This document shows positions 44,920-55,945 of a stretch of 64,000 bases of DNA, piece by piece. Source of the DNA: Sialis fuliginosa (Eukaryota > Arthropoda > Insecta > Megaloptera > Sialidae). The notes beneath the pieces are model-generated. The model did no database searches. It saw nothing but the letters and a program-made list of their open reading frames with translations, and had not been told where the DNA came from. The DNA is taken from the NCBI GenBank assembly GCA_961205875.1, contig OY540816.1, positions 1,922,001-1,986,000 on the forward strand. Reading direction: 5' to 3'. Position 1 is the stretch's first letter; each line of letters starts with the position of its first letter. A program made the translations under genes and the position numbers.

Positions 44920-45204
44920 TATAAAATATACACAATATATTGCACGTAAAAAACATTAATTTTCATAATTTCAAAATTGAATTTACAACAATTAGATTAA
45001 ATCGGGTCACGAGCGTGAACCACCGTGCGTGATCGGGCGTGAGTAAAAAATATAATTCGTGAGCATGCGTGATCGTGAATTCTTTTTTTGTAACCGTGAG
45101 TGAGCGGGCGTGACTAAAAATGTTTCTCTCGTGAGCGTGCGTGATCGTGAGCAAAAATTACTCACGCGCCCAGCTCTAATTCGAAACAACCAGAATTGTC
45201 AATT

Positions 45205-45279
45205 TTAATTAATCTGCTCTTCATCGCTTTCTTCCTCAATTACCGTGATTGTACCGGTTGTTTCAAATAATTTCAATAC
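45205..45279 (-). CDS. Weak candidate terminal exon, acidic C-terminus
   Basis: On the minus strand a TACATAG acceptor (AG at 45281-45280) is followed by 24 codons and TAA (45207-45205). The text is LFETTGTITVIEEESDEEQI then N. The acidic tail and clean stop look protein-like, but there is no upstream partner and the frame closes at the acceptor. It lies just outside the hAT target duplication at 45179-45186. It could be a relic of another transposon or a host exon. Confidence 0.2.
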   Translation of the reverse strand, partial: VLKLFETTGTITVIEEESDEEQIN

Positions 45280-45281
45280 CT

Positions 45282-46404
45282 ATGTATTCAGCTGGCCGTG
45301 ATATTTTTGATAAATATTGTCCGTATGATAAATAATATATAATAACAGCAATATGTGAACAACAACATACTGTACGTCTACCGTTAGCAAATTCACAGAA
45401 ATATATTTTTATCCCTGAGCGTCCTATGCTATTAGGTGTATATTCTATAAAGCATCGATGTACTTTCTTATGTGTGGCGGGAATGTACTTGAAGTTCCAG
45501 TATATTAGATTTCTCTTTGAGAAACTGTATATTCAAACTACCATCATCGTTAAGGATTTCACTCAAATATGAAATGTGAGTACTGATAAGTTCCAGTAAA
45601 TAAGATTTTGAGCTCCATTTCTGTGAGCTCGGGAAGTCAAGTTAAGTTTTCGCATAGAAAAATGAAAGCAATACTTCAATCGCTTAAATTATAAATATAT
45701 TATATGTTAAAAATAAATATATTCCTAAAGGTTCCGGAATATGTATAATTAATATAAAAATTAATTTAAGTACTTAATATAAAAAATGTTTTTTTACTAT
45801 TATGTACTTAATTCAAATATTCCAAAAAATTATATATAGTAAAAAGTATCTTTAGACACTGTAAAAAAATCCAAGAGTGTACTACTGCGTTATTGCAGTA
45901 TATAATGTTTTTTATGTGTTATTACATAAAAAACATTTTTTTTTCACATAATTTTTTTTTATGTGAAGCACTTAATTTAATGATTTGAAAAAATTATATA
46001 TTGTAAATAACTATACCTTAACACTATAAAAAAATTGGGATACTTGTATTCGTAACTGTACCAAAAGGATAACTAATTAAATTTAATTAAATTTATTATG
46101 ATTCTATGGTCTTCTAATTTTTTTCGTGGATGGGTCTCAACTACCAAAATAACATATTTTTCGGCAGACGAAATCGACCAAACCGTTCAAAAGTAATGAA
46201 TTTTTTTCGAAATTTAAAAAAATAATTATTACTATAAAACAGTTGAATATTTTGAGATAAAAATTTACCCAGATGTTACTCACATGGGTAACGAATCAAG
46301 TAAAAAAAAACGGGCCGGATCCGAGTGGGGGTAGATTACCCATTCTTATTCGGCTACGCCTTTTTAATTTCATTTTTACCACCTATATATGTATGTAAGA
46401 TATA
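45282..46404. other. AT-rich stretch with nothing assigned
   Basis: No inverted ends, copies or open frames noticed; 45280-45650 is slightly less AT-rich than the rest. Confidence 0.3.
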
Positions 46405-46408
46405 TTAA

Positions 46409-47611
46409 CCCTCCGTTAGGCGCGCGGCATACATGCGTAGACCACTCATATAAAAACTGTTACAACTAAAACTTATACCCTATTTACACACACGCCTTTT
46501 TGAATAGCTGCCGATTACATATCCTAATATATTATTAGTTACTTAGTTGCAATGTTTCAGCGCAGTGTTTTGAGTTATAGCGAATTAAAATCGGCTGGTC
46601 TAGGCATGTATGCCACGCGCCTAACGGTGTAACTATTTTTGTTGTGCTTCGATTTTTTATTTTCATTATTTTTCTAAGAAATAGTGGTTATATTTTATGG
46701 ACGTGTATTATATTTTACTAAATTCAGAAATATAGACTTGCATGGGAGTTGATAAAACCACACATAGAGTTTAGGACAATACTGTGCGTTCACGTTTTTC
46801 ATAATTGCAGAACCCCACACCAATATCCATGACGTCCGCAGGGAGAAGATAGGAAAAATGGGGGTACTTACCCCCCTCTGGGATAGAGTAAATCGATATA
46901 ATAACTAATAGTCTATTCTATAAGTAATGTACTTGTAAAAAAATGTTGTTTTTTTTTGGGGGGGGGGGGGGGAGTAAAGATAATTAATTAATTAATCTTT
47001 GTTTTGGTCATTGAAAATCTACAGATGCTCATGCCCGCCCAAAGTAGAGAAAGTTGAAAAATAATACCTAGTGACCTTTTTTTGGTCAATGTGAGAAAGT
47101 CTAGGACATCACCTCCCCTCCTCCACACCGGAAAATTTTATTCGACTTTCCTGCAAATAGGCTAGTTAATTATGTCGGACGTTGCAATAAACCGCAATAA
47201 TTCAGCAAATATATTTTAAAAGACCATATAATATTATATATAATATGTATATTCGCACTGCATTTTTACCTAAATAAAATAAAAATATCCAATTTTGATC
47301 GTCATTTTCACACTTTTCTTAGCAACAATTTTGTTGTATCTCTATATACTAGTCATAAATAACATATTAAGTTTATCATATTTTTATTTTGATATATTAT
47401 GTTTATTTTTTAAATTAATATAGAATTTATGACAGTAAAACGTCTAAAAATGATATTTAACTTTGTTTATTTTTTCACAACAAAATATAGAACAATTTCA
47501 ATAAAAATTTTGTTTTGTATACATAGAATATTATAGATCAGTAAACATAATAGTTCAATTCATTTGAACGCATGTATGCCGCGCGCCTAAGCTTGCGACA
47601 GTAACGGAGGA
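46409..47611. mobile_element. piggyBac-like element with TTAA target sites
   Basis: TTAA (46405-46408) precedes CCCTCCGTTAGGCGCGCGGC, and the right end is GTAACGGAGGA followed by TTAA (47612-47615). The subterminal block GGCGCGCGGCATACATGCG is mirrored by CGCATGTATGCCGCGCGCC (about 47570-47588). A third copy, TAGGCATGTATGCCACGCGC with CTAACGG, lies at about 46604-46631, so a 223-bp mini-unit is nested at the left end. TTAA plus CCCT ends are the piggyBac signature. No transposase. The interior has a G14 tract at about 46959-46972. Confidence 0.75.
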
Positions 47612-47933
47612 TTAAAATGTTTATGTTTGTAAGTAAAGGTAAATAAAATGAAAATAAATAAATTTGTTTATTTTCTATCTCTATTCATAAATGCTGAGAT
47701 GTATGAAATTTTACTAGGTGTAATTAGAATATTTATGAACAAAAATATTTCATAACCTTATTTTGAATAATGCAATTAAGCATTGATGTGTTCTACCAAT
47801 AATATAAGAACAATAAAGCAGTGGTAAAATAAAGGGCGAAAGATACTAACAAAAATTATTTTTATTTTAACGTTTATTATAAAGTTACATATACAACATT
47901 TTTAACAACCGATATTTTACCATTATGAAGTAA

Positions 47934-48785
47934 CTAGCTGTGCCCACGCGGCTTCGCCCGCGTGGACTACTGAATTATTGTTTAGGATTTTTGAAAAATA
48001 CAGTTGAATTAAATACAAACACGATTAATTATTATTATCGTAATAATAACTAATCAAAACCTAAATTACATAAAAAAAACGAATCAAAACAAAAAAACAT
48101 CTGCCAAGTAAATGCACAGTGCTTCCTCGTGCTAAATTCACTAAAACCGATAGTGTTCAGATAAATTGCCTGGCATTGGTTAACCATTTAATTTTTATAC
48201 AAATTTTACTAAAAAATCTTAGTTCGAATTTTTACTTAAAACGCACCTGAATATTTTTTCATATGTTTTTAATTTTTTGACAATTTCAATCTAAATCTAA
48301 ATTTATGCAAATGTCAAACTGACATTTAAAACGTCAAAGTGACATTTAAAACGCCAAAGTGACATTTAAAACGTCAAAATGACACTTAATATATCCAATC
48401 AAATATCAATTTAGAAAAACAAAACACGAATTTTTAAAATTAATTTAGATAAATCTTTGTAAGGGAATATTTTACAACAAACGTAGTAGACCCATATTAT
48501 AGGAAATTTAATTCTCTACAAAAAATATTCTATAAAATTTTCTCGTAACATGTGTCGTTCTTGAGATATCTTGAAAAAATAAATATTTTGGGGTGTCACC
48601 CCTCCCCCTTACACACGATTTTGATTATTTTGAAATGGGACCGTCCTCAAACCAAACCCAACCATCCGACCAAGTTTCAATAATATCGGTTCAGTGGTTC
48701 ATGAGTTATGCGTGTGACAAGGATTCAGGGGACAGACGGACGGACGGACGGACGGACACACGGACAGACAGACAGACACGGAACG
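47934..48785 (-). mobile_element. Helitron in reverse orientation
   Basis: Read on the minus strand, the 3' end is CCACGCGGGCGAAGCCGCGT (hairpin) then GGGCACAGCTAG followed by T, at about 47934-47965. At the other end lie AGTTTCAATAATATCGGTTC, AGTGGTTCATGAGTTATGCG and a GACGGACGGACGGACGGACA plus CAGA tract (48731-48778). This is a very common insect repeat layout. A short direct repeat of GTGACATTTAAAACG occurs three times at 48316-48375. The exact 5' TC is not fixed. The plus frame at 48593-48802 is a repeat translation. Confidence 0.75.
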
Positions 48786-48799
48786 AAAAGTGTTTGTCT

Positions 48800-49509
48800 T
48801 AACGTGAAACGGATAAATAAATTTAAAATTTTGAAATTGGAGAACTTTTTTTTTGTCTCAATCTGAAACGATCACATAGCTTCTCGTATCTTCGATATTG
48901 CGAGGAAGCAATTACAAATAATTTTTATTGTGTTTAAATTCAAAAGTTAATAACTGAAAACAAAATAAACAACTGACACTTCATTATAGTTTGCGCGAAT
49001 TGCCGTGAATAATATGTTACTGTATGTATATTTCAAGTTATTTCCTAAACCAATAGAAAAATTGGATGCTTTAAAGGGCAAATTATATGTATATTAAATA
49101 CTTATGACGAGGAAATCATTTATTTTGATAAGGATTAATATTTTGCAGGTAACAAGTCCACGTAAACAGAACCCAAATATTTATAATTTTCTTTGTAACA
49201 TAAAAGCAGTCACTGTGGCTTAAATATAAAAGTTAGACATATGATGTCGCGGGCTATATTTTAGATCTTTTTATTCTACACAGTTCTTTAATACATTATT
49301 TTGTTCAATATTGAACGGTTTAGGCACTGTACTGCAAAAGAGCGCGCTGGCGGCAAACTTTTTTCCGACTTGATTTACTATTATCGTCACTGCTTGGTTG
49401 TTAAGTTACCTTACGTAACAAAATATAACTTATAACCTGGCCAGAGAATCTACCTATGAATTAAAAAAGAAACCACGTAAATCGGAAAAGTGATTATCGA
49501 GTTGAGCTT
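48800..49509. other. Unassigned
   Basis: AT-rich with a GC-richer patch at 49335-49400 (AAGAGCGCGCTGGCGGCAAA). No open frame or repeat ends found. Confidence 0.3.
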
Positions 49510-50212
49510 TATATACAGAGTGGTCCGGTTTGGAATACAGATATTTTAAGAGCTGATTCCTTGGCTATTTGCGAGTAAAAAATTATACGGAAGGTGAGGT
49601 CTATCTTCAACACCCTCTGAGCTACAGGTTGTTTTAAAACTTCCTTCAAAGTAGTACTTACAAACAAAGATTATCCCATAACTTCCAAAGTAACGTAACT
49701 AGACCAACCACAATGGGTCAGTTTCATAGGTATTTAACTAACGTATTTTTTAGTATTAGCGTTATTGCTAGCTGTGTTTCCAGTTCAGAGTTATTGCTCA
49801 TCAAAATCAAAAAATATATTTATTTTTTTTTATGAAAATTACATTATCCCCCAAAAGTACCTATAATATGCGATATTTTTTATCATTATTTTGATGTGTC
49901 ATAAAGTTACCTACAAATTCACTACACATAGTTTGGACCTGGGTCTTGCTGTTTCCCAGTTATAAATTTATCTAAATAATACCCAAAGGGAGAATTTTGC
50001 TACCTACCCTATTAAATCAAGCAGTCATCATTTTTTTTTTTTATAATTACATAATTTTATTATTAATGTTAATTTACATAATTTTCTGAAGGAAGCTGTA
50101 GCTCAGAGGGTGTTGAAGATAGACCCCACCTTCCCGTACAATTTTTTACTTACAATAAGCCAAAGAATCAGCTCTTAAAATTTCTGTATCCCAAACCAGA
50201 CCAACCTATATA
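49510..50212. mobile_element. Foldback element, ~0.7 kb (FB11)
   Basis: TATATACAGAGTGGTCCGGT with TTGGAATACAGATATTTTAA is mirrored by TTAAAATTTCTGTATCCCAA and ACCAGACCAACCTATATA. CTTCAACACCCTCTGAGCTA (49611) pairs with TAGCTCAGAGGGTGTTGAAG (50099-50118). Arms are about 140 bp. The TACAGAGTGG end is a variant of the TACAGGGTG terminus. Confidence 0.8.
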
Positions 50213-50630
50213 TTAAGGATATAAATATAGTGTTGATATTCGATACGAATACACCTAACCAACATCTCGATCTCCATTTTATGAAATCACATTACTAAAA
50301 TAAACGAATAAAAAGCGTATGTGGTGAATATCCCTACTACATCGCCTTTATATCTTCAACTGTTTTTGCAAACACAAGTTGGAACGCGGCGCACCACTGA
50401 GGGCGACACGGTATTACCAAAGCAAACAGGCCGGTTATCTGCAGGAAACGGTTCTAAATTAAATTCTCAAATGGAATAGGGTAGGTTTTGAACTAGCCTA
50501 GTACACACATCAGTATATACATATATATGTTAGTAGGTACGTTTGTATATGCATACTTACACAATACACATATTTCTGTAGTAAGAATTTAGATAGTTAT
50601 ATTTTGATTTTGACTTTTAATATTGTATAA
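50213..50630. other. Unassigned
   Basis: 50385-50480 is balanced in composition (AACGCGGCGCACCACTGAGG) but has no recognisable motif. A TATACATATATATG run is at about 50514. Confidence 0.25.
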
Positions 50631-50634
50631 CTAA

Positions 50635-50700
50635 GGGCCTTGCCCCTGGGTGCTTTGCGCCTCAACCCCAAATCGTGCCATATTTAGACACTGATAGATA
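50635..50700 (-). repeat. Reverse copy of the 5160-5275 GC-rich repeat
   Basis: Reverse complement of 50635-50700 reads GGCACGATTTGGGG, GCGCAAAGCACCCAGGGGC, AAGGCCCTTAG, T, like 5205-5270. Probably a Helitron-like tail. Confidence 0.4.
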
Positions 50701-51496
50701 ATATCTTAAATTATTTTTTTATTATTAACTCTTGTTATTGGTGCAAAACAATTTTTTTTCGAATGCTACGTTTCAAACGATTACTTTTAAAAATTAAAAA
50801 GCAAAAGTTATTAGCATTAAAATTTAAAAGTGACATATTGCTTCAACAACTAATAACTTGATCAGAAAAAATCCTAGAAAACTTAAAAAAAATGATGTAA
50901 GAGTTAACTTTGTTTGTTTTATGTCAGCTTTTTCGAAACATAATTTCTAAGTTCACAAATGCACTTAAAAAATACGAAAAAACTAAAAATATTGTTTTTT
51001 AAACCTTTGAACTTGTCTGTACGTAGTGTAGAAAGTGTTGACAAATTTTGAAATTTTTATTTAAATACTACACAAAACAAGCTTTAAAATGAGGGCAAGT
51101 TCATTAAAATCTCATAATTTTTCGTGAAAATTCGGTAATTTAAAATTAAAGAAATAACAATTGTTAACTTGTATAAAAAATTATCCTTTAATTTTATCAA
51201 ATTTTCAACAGTCGAAGATACAAAGAAAAAATAATTGCAGCAATTTGCAATTTGGTAGTTTTTCTTCTGTGAAAAAAATGTAAAAACATAAATTAATTTT
51301 TAATAATATTTTAAAACGATAGTTACGAAACAAAAAAAACTTTGCAAAAGAAAATATATTTTGAAGATAATTTATATTTAAAAGAAAATATATTTCACAA
51401 AACTAAATTTTTATTTTGATCTAACTTCAATGAAATATTCATAATATGATTATTTAAATTATATTAGAAAATAATCGATAATATAGCTATTTTCAG

Positions 51497-52040
51497 TAAA
51501 TACTGAACGCTCTGGCACAATCGTGTGGTGTTACACCTAAGCCAGCGCGAGCGCAGTGCGCTGATACTCGCGCGTCGTCACCTAAAAAAGTTAATATTTC
51601 GTAAAGTTTTCATATGTTCATAAATTTTTTAAGTGGTATGTACTAGGAATGACTAAACTATAACATATATTTTTATTTTTAAAATTCAGAGTTGACATGT
51701 CCCCCAAATTTTCAATTTAAATTTTTTAAATAAATAAAAATTATTTAAACAAAAATTTTGTGTGGCGAAATATTTAAAAAAATAAATTTCATACATTTTT
51801 CCACAAAATTGACCTCTTGTAGTTTTACCCTATCTTTGATAGTTTTTGAGATATTTCGTTTTCAAAAAAAAGTACGTCAAATTTTCAAAAATCGATATTT
51901 TTGGGGGGAGAACTTATTTTGATCTCTCTAAGTACCGTTAAAAATCTTCTCTAAACCAGTACTAAAACATATGTAAAAATTACAAAAAATCGATGATAAC
52001 AACCAAAAAAGTGTGTGTAGTTATTTATGGAATGACCGAT
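51497..52040. mobile_element. FB10 half-copy
   Basis: ACTGAACGCTCTGGCACAAT and ACTCGCGCGTCGTCACCTAA correspond to the apex of 38033-39055. The right arm then follows in order (GTTGACATGTCCCCCAAATT, AAGTACCGTTAAAAATCTTC) to TTATTTATGGAATGACCGAT. The left arm is absent. Before it, 50701-51496 is AT-rich, with nothing assigned. Confidence 0.85.
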
Positions 52041-52059
52041 TTATATTTTATATTTAAAA

Positions 52060-52210
52060 TTAATTTTCATCTGGGAAGAAAGCCGCTTATTTTTGATCAT
52101 TCAATTGGGTACGGATGTCTACTGATGTCAATTTTTAAATTATTTTTGAAACAGTGCAAATTAAAGAAAAATGGTCACGTTAAAAATTGTAGGTAATATT
52201 ATCTATAATT
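52060..52210 (-). repeat. Dispersed repeat R2, reverse copy
   Basis: ATCTGGGAAGAAAGC, TTTTTGATCATTC and TGTAGGTAATATTATCTATA are reverse matches of the R2 blocks at 16440-16590. The copy directly abuts the R1 element at 52280, as R1 and R2 do at 15403-16340. Confidence 0.55.
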
Positions 52211-52279
52211 GACGTTCTATTCATTTTGTCAAAAAAAATAAATTATTATACATATGTCAAATGGTTCATAACAGAGAAT

Positions 52280-52686
52280 AAATATCTGTCATGAGTGTCA
52301 TGGGACTTTCTTATACGTATTACAGAGATTGAATAGTGTACGTGTGAGTGATTCTAACTAGTTATGTAAAAAAAATTCTGGTTGAATCATAAATGATGGA
52401 AAAAAATGTTTGTTACATAAATTTTAGATAACAATACACTCGATAATTTTTACCTAAAACATTTCTTTCTTATTCATAACATTTCAAAAATAATTCGAAA
52501 ATTCAAAAATTGATGCATGTTGTAGAGAACATTATTCTCTTTAATTTATGTTCCATTTTTGTATTTTATACTATCTTTTATTAGTTTGTTAGAAATATTT
52601 TTTAATAAAATTAGAAACACATACACTGTTCTCTTACAATTATTATTACGTACAAGAAAGTCCCGTGACTCCCATGGCATATATTT
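52280..52686. mobile_element. R1 element, complete copy 3 (407 bp)
   Basis: AAATATCTGTCATGAGTGTC followed by ATGGGACTTTCTTATACGTA is mirrored by TACAAGAAAGTCCCGTGACT and CCCATGGCATATATTT. Inverted ends are about 40 bp. Interior AT-rich. No target duplication confirmed. Confidence 0.75.
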
Positions 52687-53022
52687 CTAACTAATGAAAC
52701 CAATTGCAAAACGTCCAGAAAATCAATAAAACGATCATACCTTGTGAGTCTTACTATAACATATGTTACACTGTATACCTACACCTGTAATTAATACAGG
52801 TGTGCAGTGTAGTTACATGGGGCACTGGGTAGGAGAGTGGAGGGGGCTGTGTGACGGCGGACATTGGCAAGTGGAAAGGGAGGGAAGAGGAAATGGAAGA
52901 AACGGGGGATCGGTAGCGGAACGGAACTGAATTTGATTGTACTATGTCTGGTGTAGGAAATTTATAAATGTACAGTGTGTATTGTAAGATGTTTTGAAAC
53001 TACAACGTGAATTAGTTTAGAA
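52687..53022. other. Purine-rich G-dense strip at about 52810-52930
   Basis: GGGTAGGAGAGTGGAGGGGG and GGAAAGGGAGGGAAGAGGAA form a strongly G/A-biased 120-bp strip on the plus strand. There is no open frame through it, and no second copy. A 9-bp inverted pair CACCTGTAATTAATACAGGTG sits just before (about 52782-52802). Confidence 0.4.
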
Positions 53023-53102
53023 TAAATTGTTCTTACGGTAAATTGTTCATACGATAAATTGTTCTCACGATGAATTGTTCTCACCGTAAATTGTCCATAC
53101 GA
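53023..53102. repeat. 16-bp minisatellite, five units
   Basis: Units start at 53023, 53039, 53055, 53071 and 53087 with consensus TAAATTGTTCTYACGA. Each differs by one to four bases. The period is exactly 16 with no indels. No coding frame is maintained. Confidence 0.9.
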
Positions 53103-53626
53103 TAAAAATTGTTTAACAAGAATTAATAATTAAATAATAATAAAGGCCAAGCATATGTTAAAGAATTGCATTTGATATTTTCTAATAAAAATGTATGAAA
53201 ATTAAAATATTATTATTAATGATAATTGATATTTAGAAACCAATATTCATCATTGGAAACTATTTGTGTCATAAACATTCATAAAAAAATGTCTTTATAC
53301 GATAGTCAAACAGATAAAAAATTGCTAACCGATGTTTGAAACATAAACAGCAAATATACATTGGAATGGATAGCGATTATATACGCGTACACCGATGTTC
53401 ACTACTGATTAATTCGAACATACAATCGGTCGTAACTTATAAACACACACAAACATTCACATATACATGCTGCTCAACACAGATTATTCGAGCTGGCTGT
53501 TTGTTTACTTGATACAGATGGGGACACCAGTGTTCTAAACCATTGTTTAGTTATTTGGAGAAGTCCGTGTTTACGTTTGCAGGAAGTAAAGAATAGGATA
53601 TACCGGATATACATACATATATATTA
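53103..53626. other. Unassigned
   Basis: AT-rich, with a mildly GC-richer patch at 53380-53560. No repeats or frames noted. Confidence 0.3.
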
Positions 53627-55440
53627 TACACTCATCAAAAAAATTAAAGGATAATTTTTGAGAAGCAAATTTTTTACGAATTTTCAAACAGTTATATCTC
53701 AACGAAAAATGATTGGATTTGCATGATCCAAAGCTCATTCTTAAGCTTGTACTTTCTAGTTTTTTAATCAAGAGCTCAATGATTTTTATCATCCCCTGCC
53801 ACTATGTACCAAGGGTTAAAAGAGTTAAAAATATATCAATACAAGCGTTTGAAATCTTGTTTTTTTCTTTTGAAAATGCGTTCTTTTTCATTTCCGTACG
53901 ATTTTTTTTGACTGCGTTATCCATTATAAAAGTAAATATAACACTTTTGACTTTAAACTCCTGTATATCCTGAAATAATGATTGCACTATAATTGGCTTG
54001 ATATCATTAGAAAGCTGAAACTATTCTCTTTAAAATGATTATATACGATTTTGTAAAAAAAAAATTATTCCTCGCATCATTAACGTTTCTAAAACATGTA
54101 AAAAACGGTATTTTCTCACTTTTTAGTTATCTGGCCGCCATTTTGTCAAAAATAGCGACACCTTAAATGTTAAAGTGTTTTTTTTAATTAATAGTGTCCC
54201 AAAAAGTTACCCAAAATTACAAGTTGCTGCGATTTCTTCTTCATGTTCACAGCTGTCAAATTTTTTATTTAACTAAAAAAATTGTTTTCCATCTTTTATA
54301 ACGTTGAAAAATAATAAGAAATGGAATTTTTTTAAATTACCATATTTCCGCGAAAAATGATTCAATTTTATTAAGCCAGTGCTTTTTTGAAGCTGATACT
54401 TTCTAGTTTTTGAACAATAAACTCAACAAATTTTATCATACCCCACTATTCTGTGCCAAGCGTTAAAAAAAATAAAGTTTTTAAGCAAAAAAAAAATTTG
54501 CGAAATTAAAATATTAATTTTACGCAGTAACAATAGACTCAATATTGGAAAAATCTGAATGTGAAAAATTGAGTACAAACTCGACAATATCAACAAAAAA
54601 ATGATAAGCGCAATTCAGAAACACGAGAATAGAACCTTTCAAATTTTTTTTATTAAATTTCTCAAAACAAAAGTTTCTTGTACCTACTCTACAGACGCTC
54701 TCAAAATTTAACACACCACACACGAAACATGTTTCTGAGAAATTTGATAAAAACATTTTGATGGGTTCTATTCTCGTATTTCTGATTTCCGTTTTATTTG
54801 TTGATATTGTCGAGTTTAACATTGTACTCTTTTTCACAAAAAACACTTTTACATTTAAGATTTCGCTATTTTTGACAAAATGGCGGCCTGAAAACTAAAA
54901 AATGAGAAAATACCGTTTTTGACATGTTTTAAAAACGATAATGATGCGAGGATAATTTTTTTTTACAAAATCCTATGTAATTATTTTAAAGAGAATACTT
55001 TCAGCTTTCTAATGATATCAAGCTAATTATAGTGCGATCATTATTTCAGAAAATACAGGAGTTTAAATTCAAAAGTGTTATTTTTACTTTGATAGTGGAT
55101 AACGCGATCAAAAAAAATCGTACAGGGATGAAAAAAAAGAGAAAAGAACAAGCTTTCGAACGCTTGTATTGAATTTCTTGTAAAAAAAATTTTGCAAAAA
55201 TGTTACGTTTTCAAAGTTTATAAAAAATTAAGGGATACTTTTTCTAACTCTTTTAACCCTTGGCACAGAGTGGCAGGGGATGAAAAAAAATATCGAGCTC
55301 TTGATTCAAAAACTAGAAAGTACAAGCTTAAGAATGAGCTTTGGATCATGCAAATCCAATCATTTTTCGTTGAGATATAACTGAAAATTCGTAAAAAATT
55401 GCTTTTTAAAAATTATCCTTTAATTTTTTTGATGAGTTTA
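53627..55440. mobile_element. Longest foldback, ~1.8 kb (FB9)
   Basis: TACACTCATCAAAAAAATTA at 53627 is mirrored by TAATTTTTTTGATGAGTTTA ending at 55440. Arms pair all the way in: TTCTTAAGCTTGTACTTTCT (53740) with AGAAAGTACAAGCTTAAGAA, AATCGTACAGGGATGAAAAA-type text, TGGCCGCCATTTTGTC (54131) with GACAAAATGGCGGCC (54876), and the centre near 54700. The left arm is about 1.04 kb because it carries an extra duplicated block at 54180-54530; the right arm is about 0.72 kb. CTCATCAAAAAAATTAAAGG ends are probably Tc1-like. Open frames at 53571-53987, 54520-54846 and 55192-55380 are arm translations. Confidence 0.9.
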
Positions 55441-55945
55441 TACAGGGTGGGGCATCTAAAGTGTTACAGATTTTTATCTCAGAACCATCGCACATTTGAA
55501 AAAAATGTTTAAACCAAAAAAAATGTTTGGATGTGATTGGGTAATCTAATAGTAATATTTTTTTGTTATTTTAACGTGGCCTTCAAGAATATTTGAAGGT
55601 CAACATCATTTTTTTAAATAGAAACCTATAGTTTTTATTTAGTAATCTTATTATACGTGAAAAAACACGAATCTTTCATTGAACACTTTTTTTGAACAAT
55701 CTTAGCTTTCCAAGATATCTAACAAAATAATTTCGAGATTTTGAACATTCAAGAATTTTTTACTCAGAAACCATCAACTTTAGAGAAAAAGTACAAAATA
55801 CAAAAAATGTTTATTTTGGTCTAATAAATCTTGAAGAATTATTATTCAAAAATTTTTTTAACATTTCGTTTTGTTTTTGCTAAAATAAAATAAATAGAAA
55901 AAGTTTTTTAAATTTTTAAACTAATTCTCCAAACTTTATTAGACC
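55439..55945. mobile_element. FB1 half-copy directly abutting FB9
   Basis: TATACAGGGTGGGGCATCTA, GTGTTACAGATTTTTATCTC and GGTCAACATCATTTTTTTAA follow the left arm of 1901-2770 through its centre to CTCCAAACTTTATTAGACCA, then stop. The FB9 right end and FB1 left end share the TATA, so one inserted at the edge of the other. Confidence 0.85.

Larger units (their letters stand above)
40800..45178. mobile_element. 4.4-kb hAT-like element with nested insertions
   Basis: TAGAGCTGGGCGCG and CGCGCCCAGCTCTA are inverted ends. Flanks ATTCAAAA (40792-40799) and ATTCGAAA (45179-45186) match at 7 of 8. Both subterminal regions carry many CGTGAGCGTGCGTGATCGTG-type repeats (40845-40925 and 45005-45152). Inside are a TA-flanked MITE (42533-42821), hAT-end fragments (about 43000 and 43205-43320), R4 (43585-43805) and a Helitron (43966-44919). 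No transposase frame survives; the frames at 40835-41071 and 44963-45189 are repeat translations. Confidence 0.85.

Noticed and set aside
44963-45189. His/Arg/Thr-rich minus frames
   Set aside because: They translate the CGTGATCGTGAG subterminal array of the hAT at 40800-45178.
52810-52930. Promoter or CpG island
   Set aside because: The strip is purine-rich, not CpG-rich, with no initiator or downstream exon that I could support.
54520-54846. 108-codon minus frame
   Set aside because: It spans the centre of foldback FB9; the peptide is a translation of the two arms.
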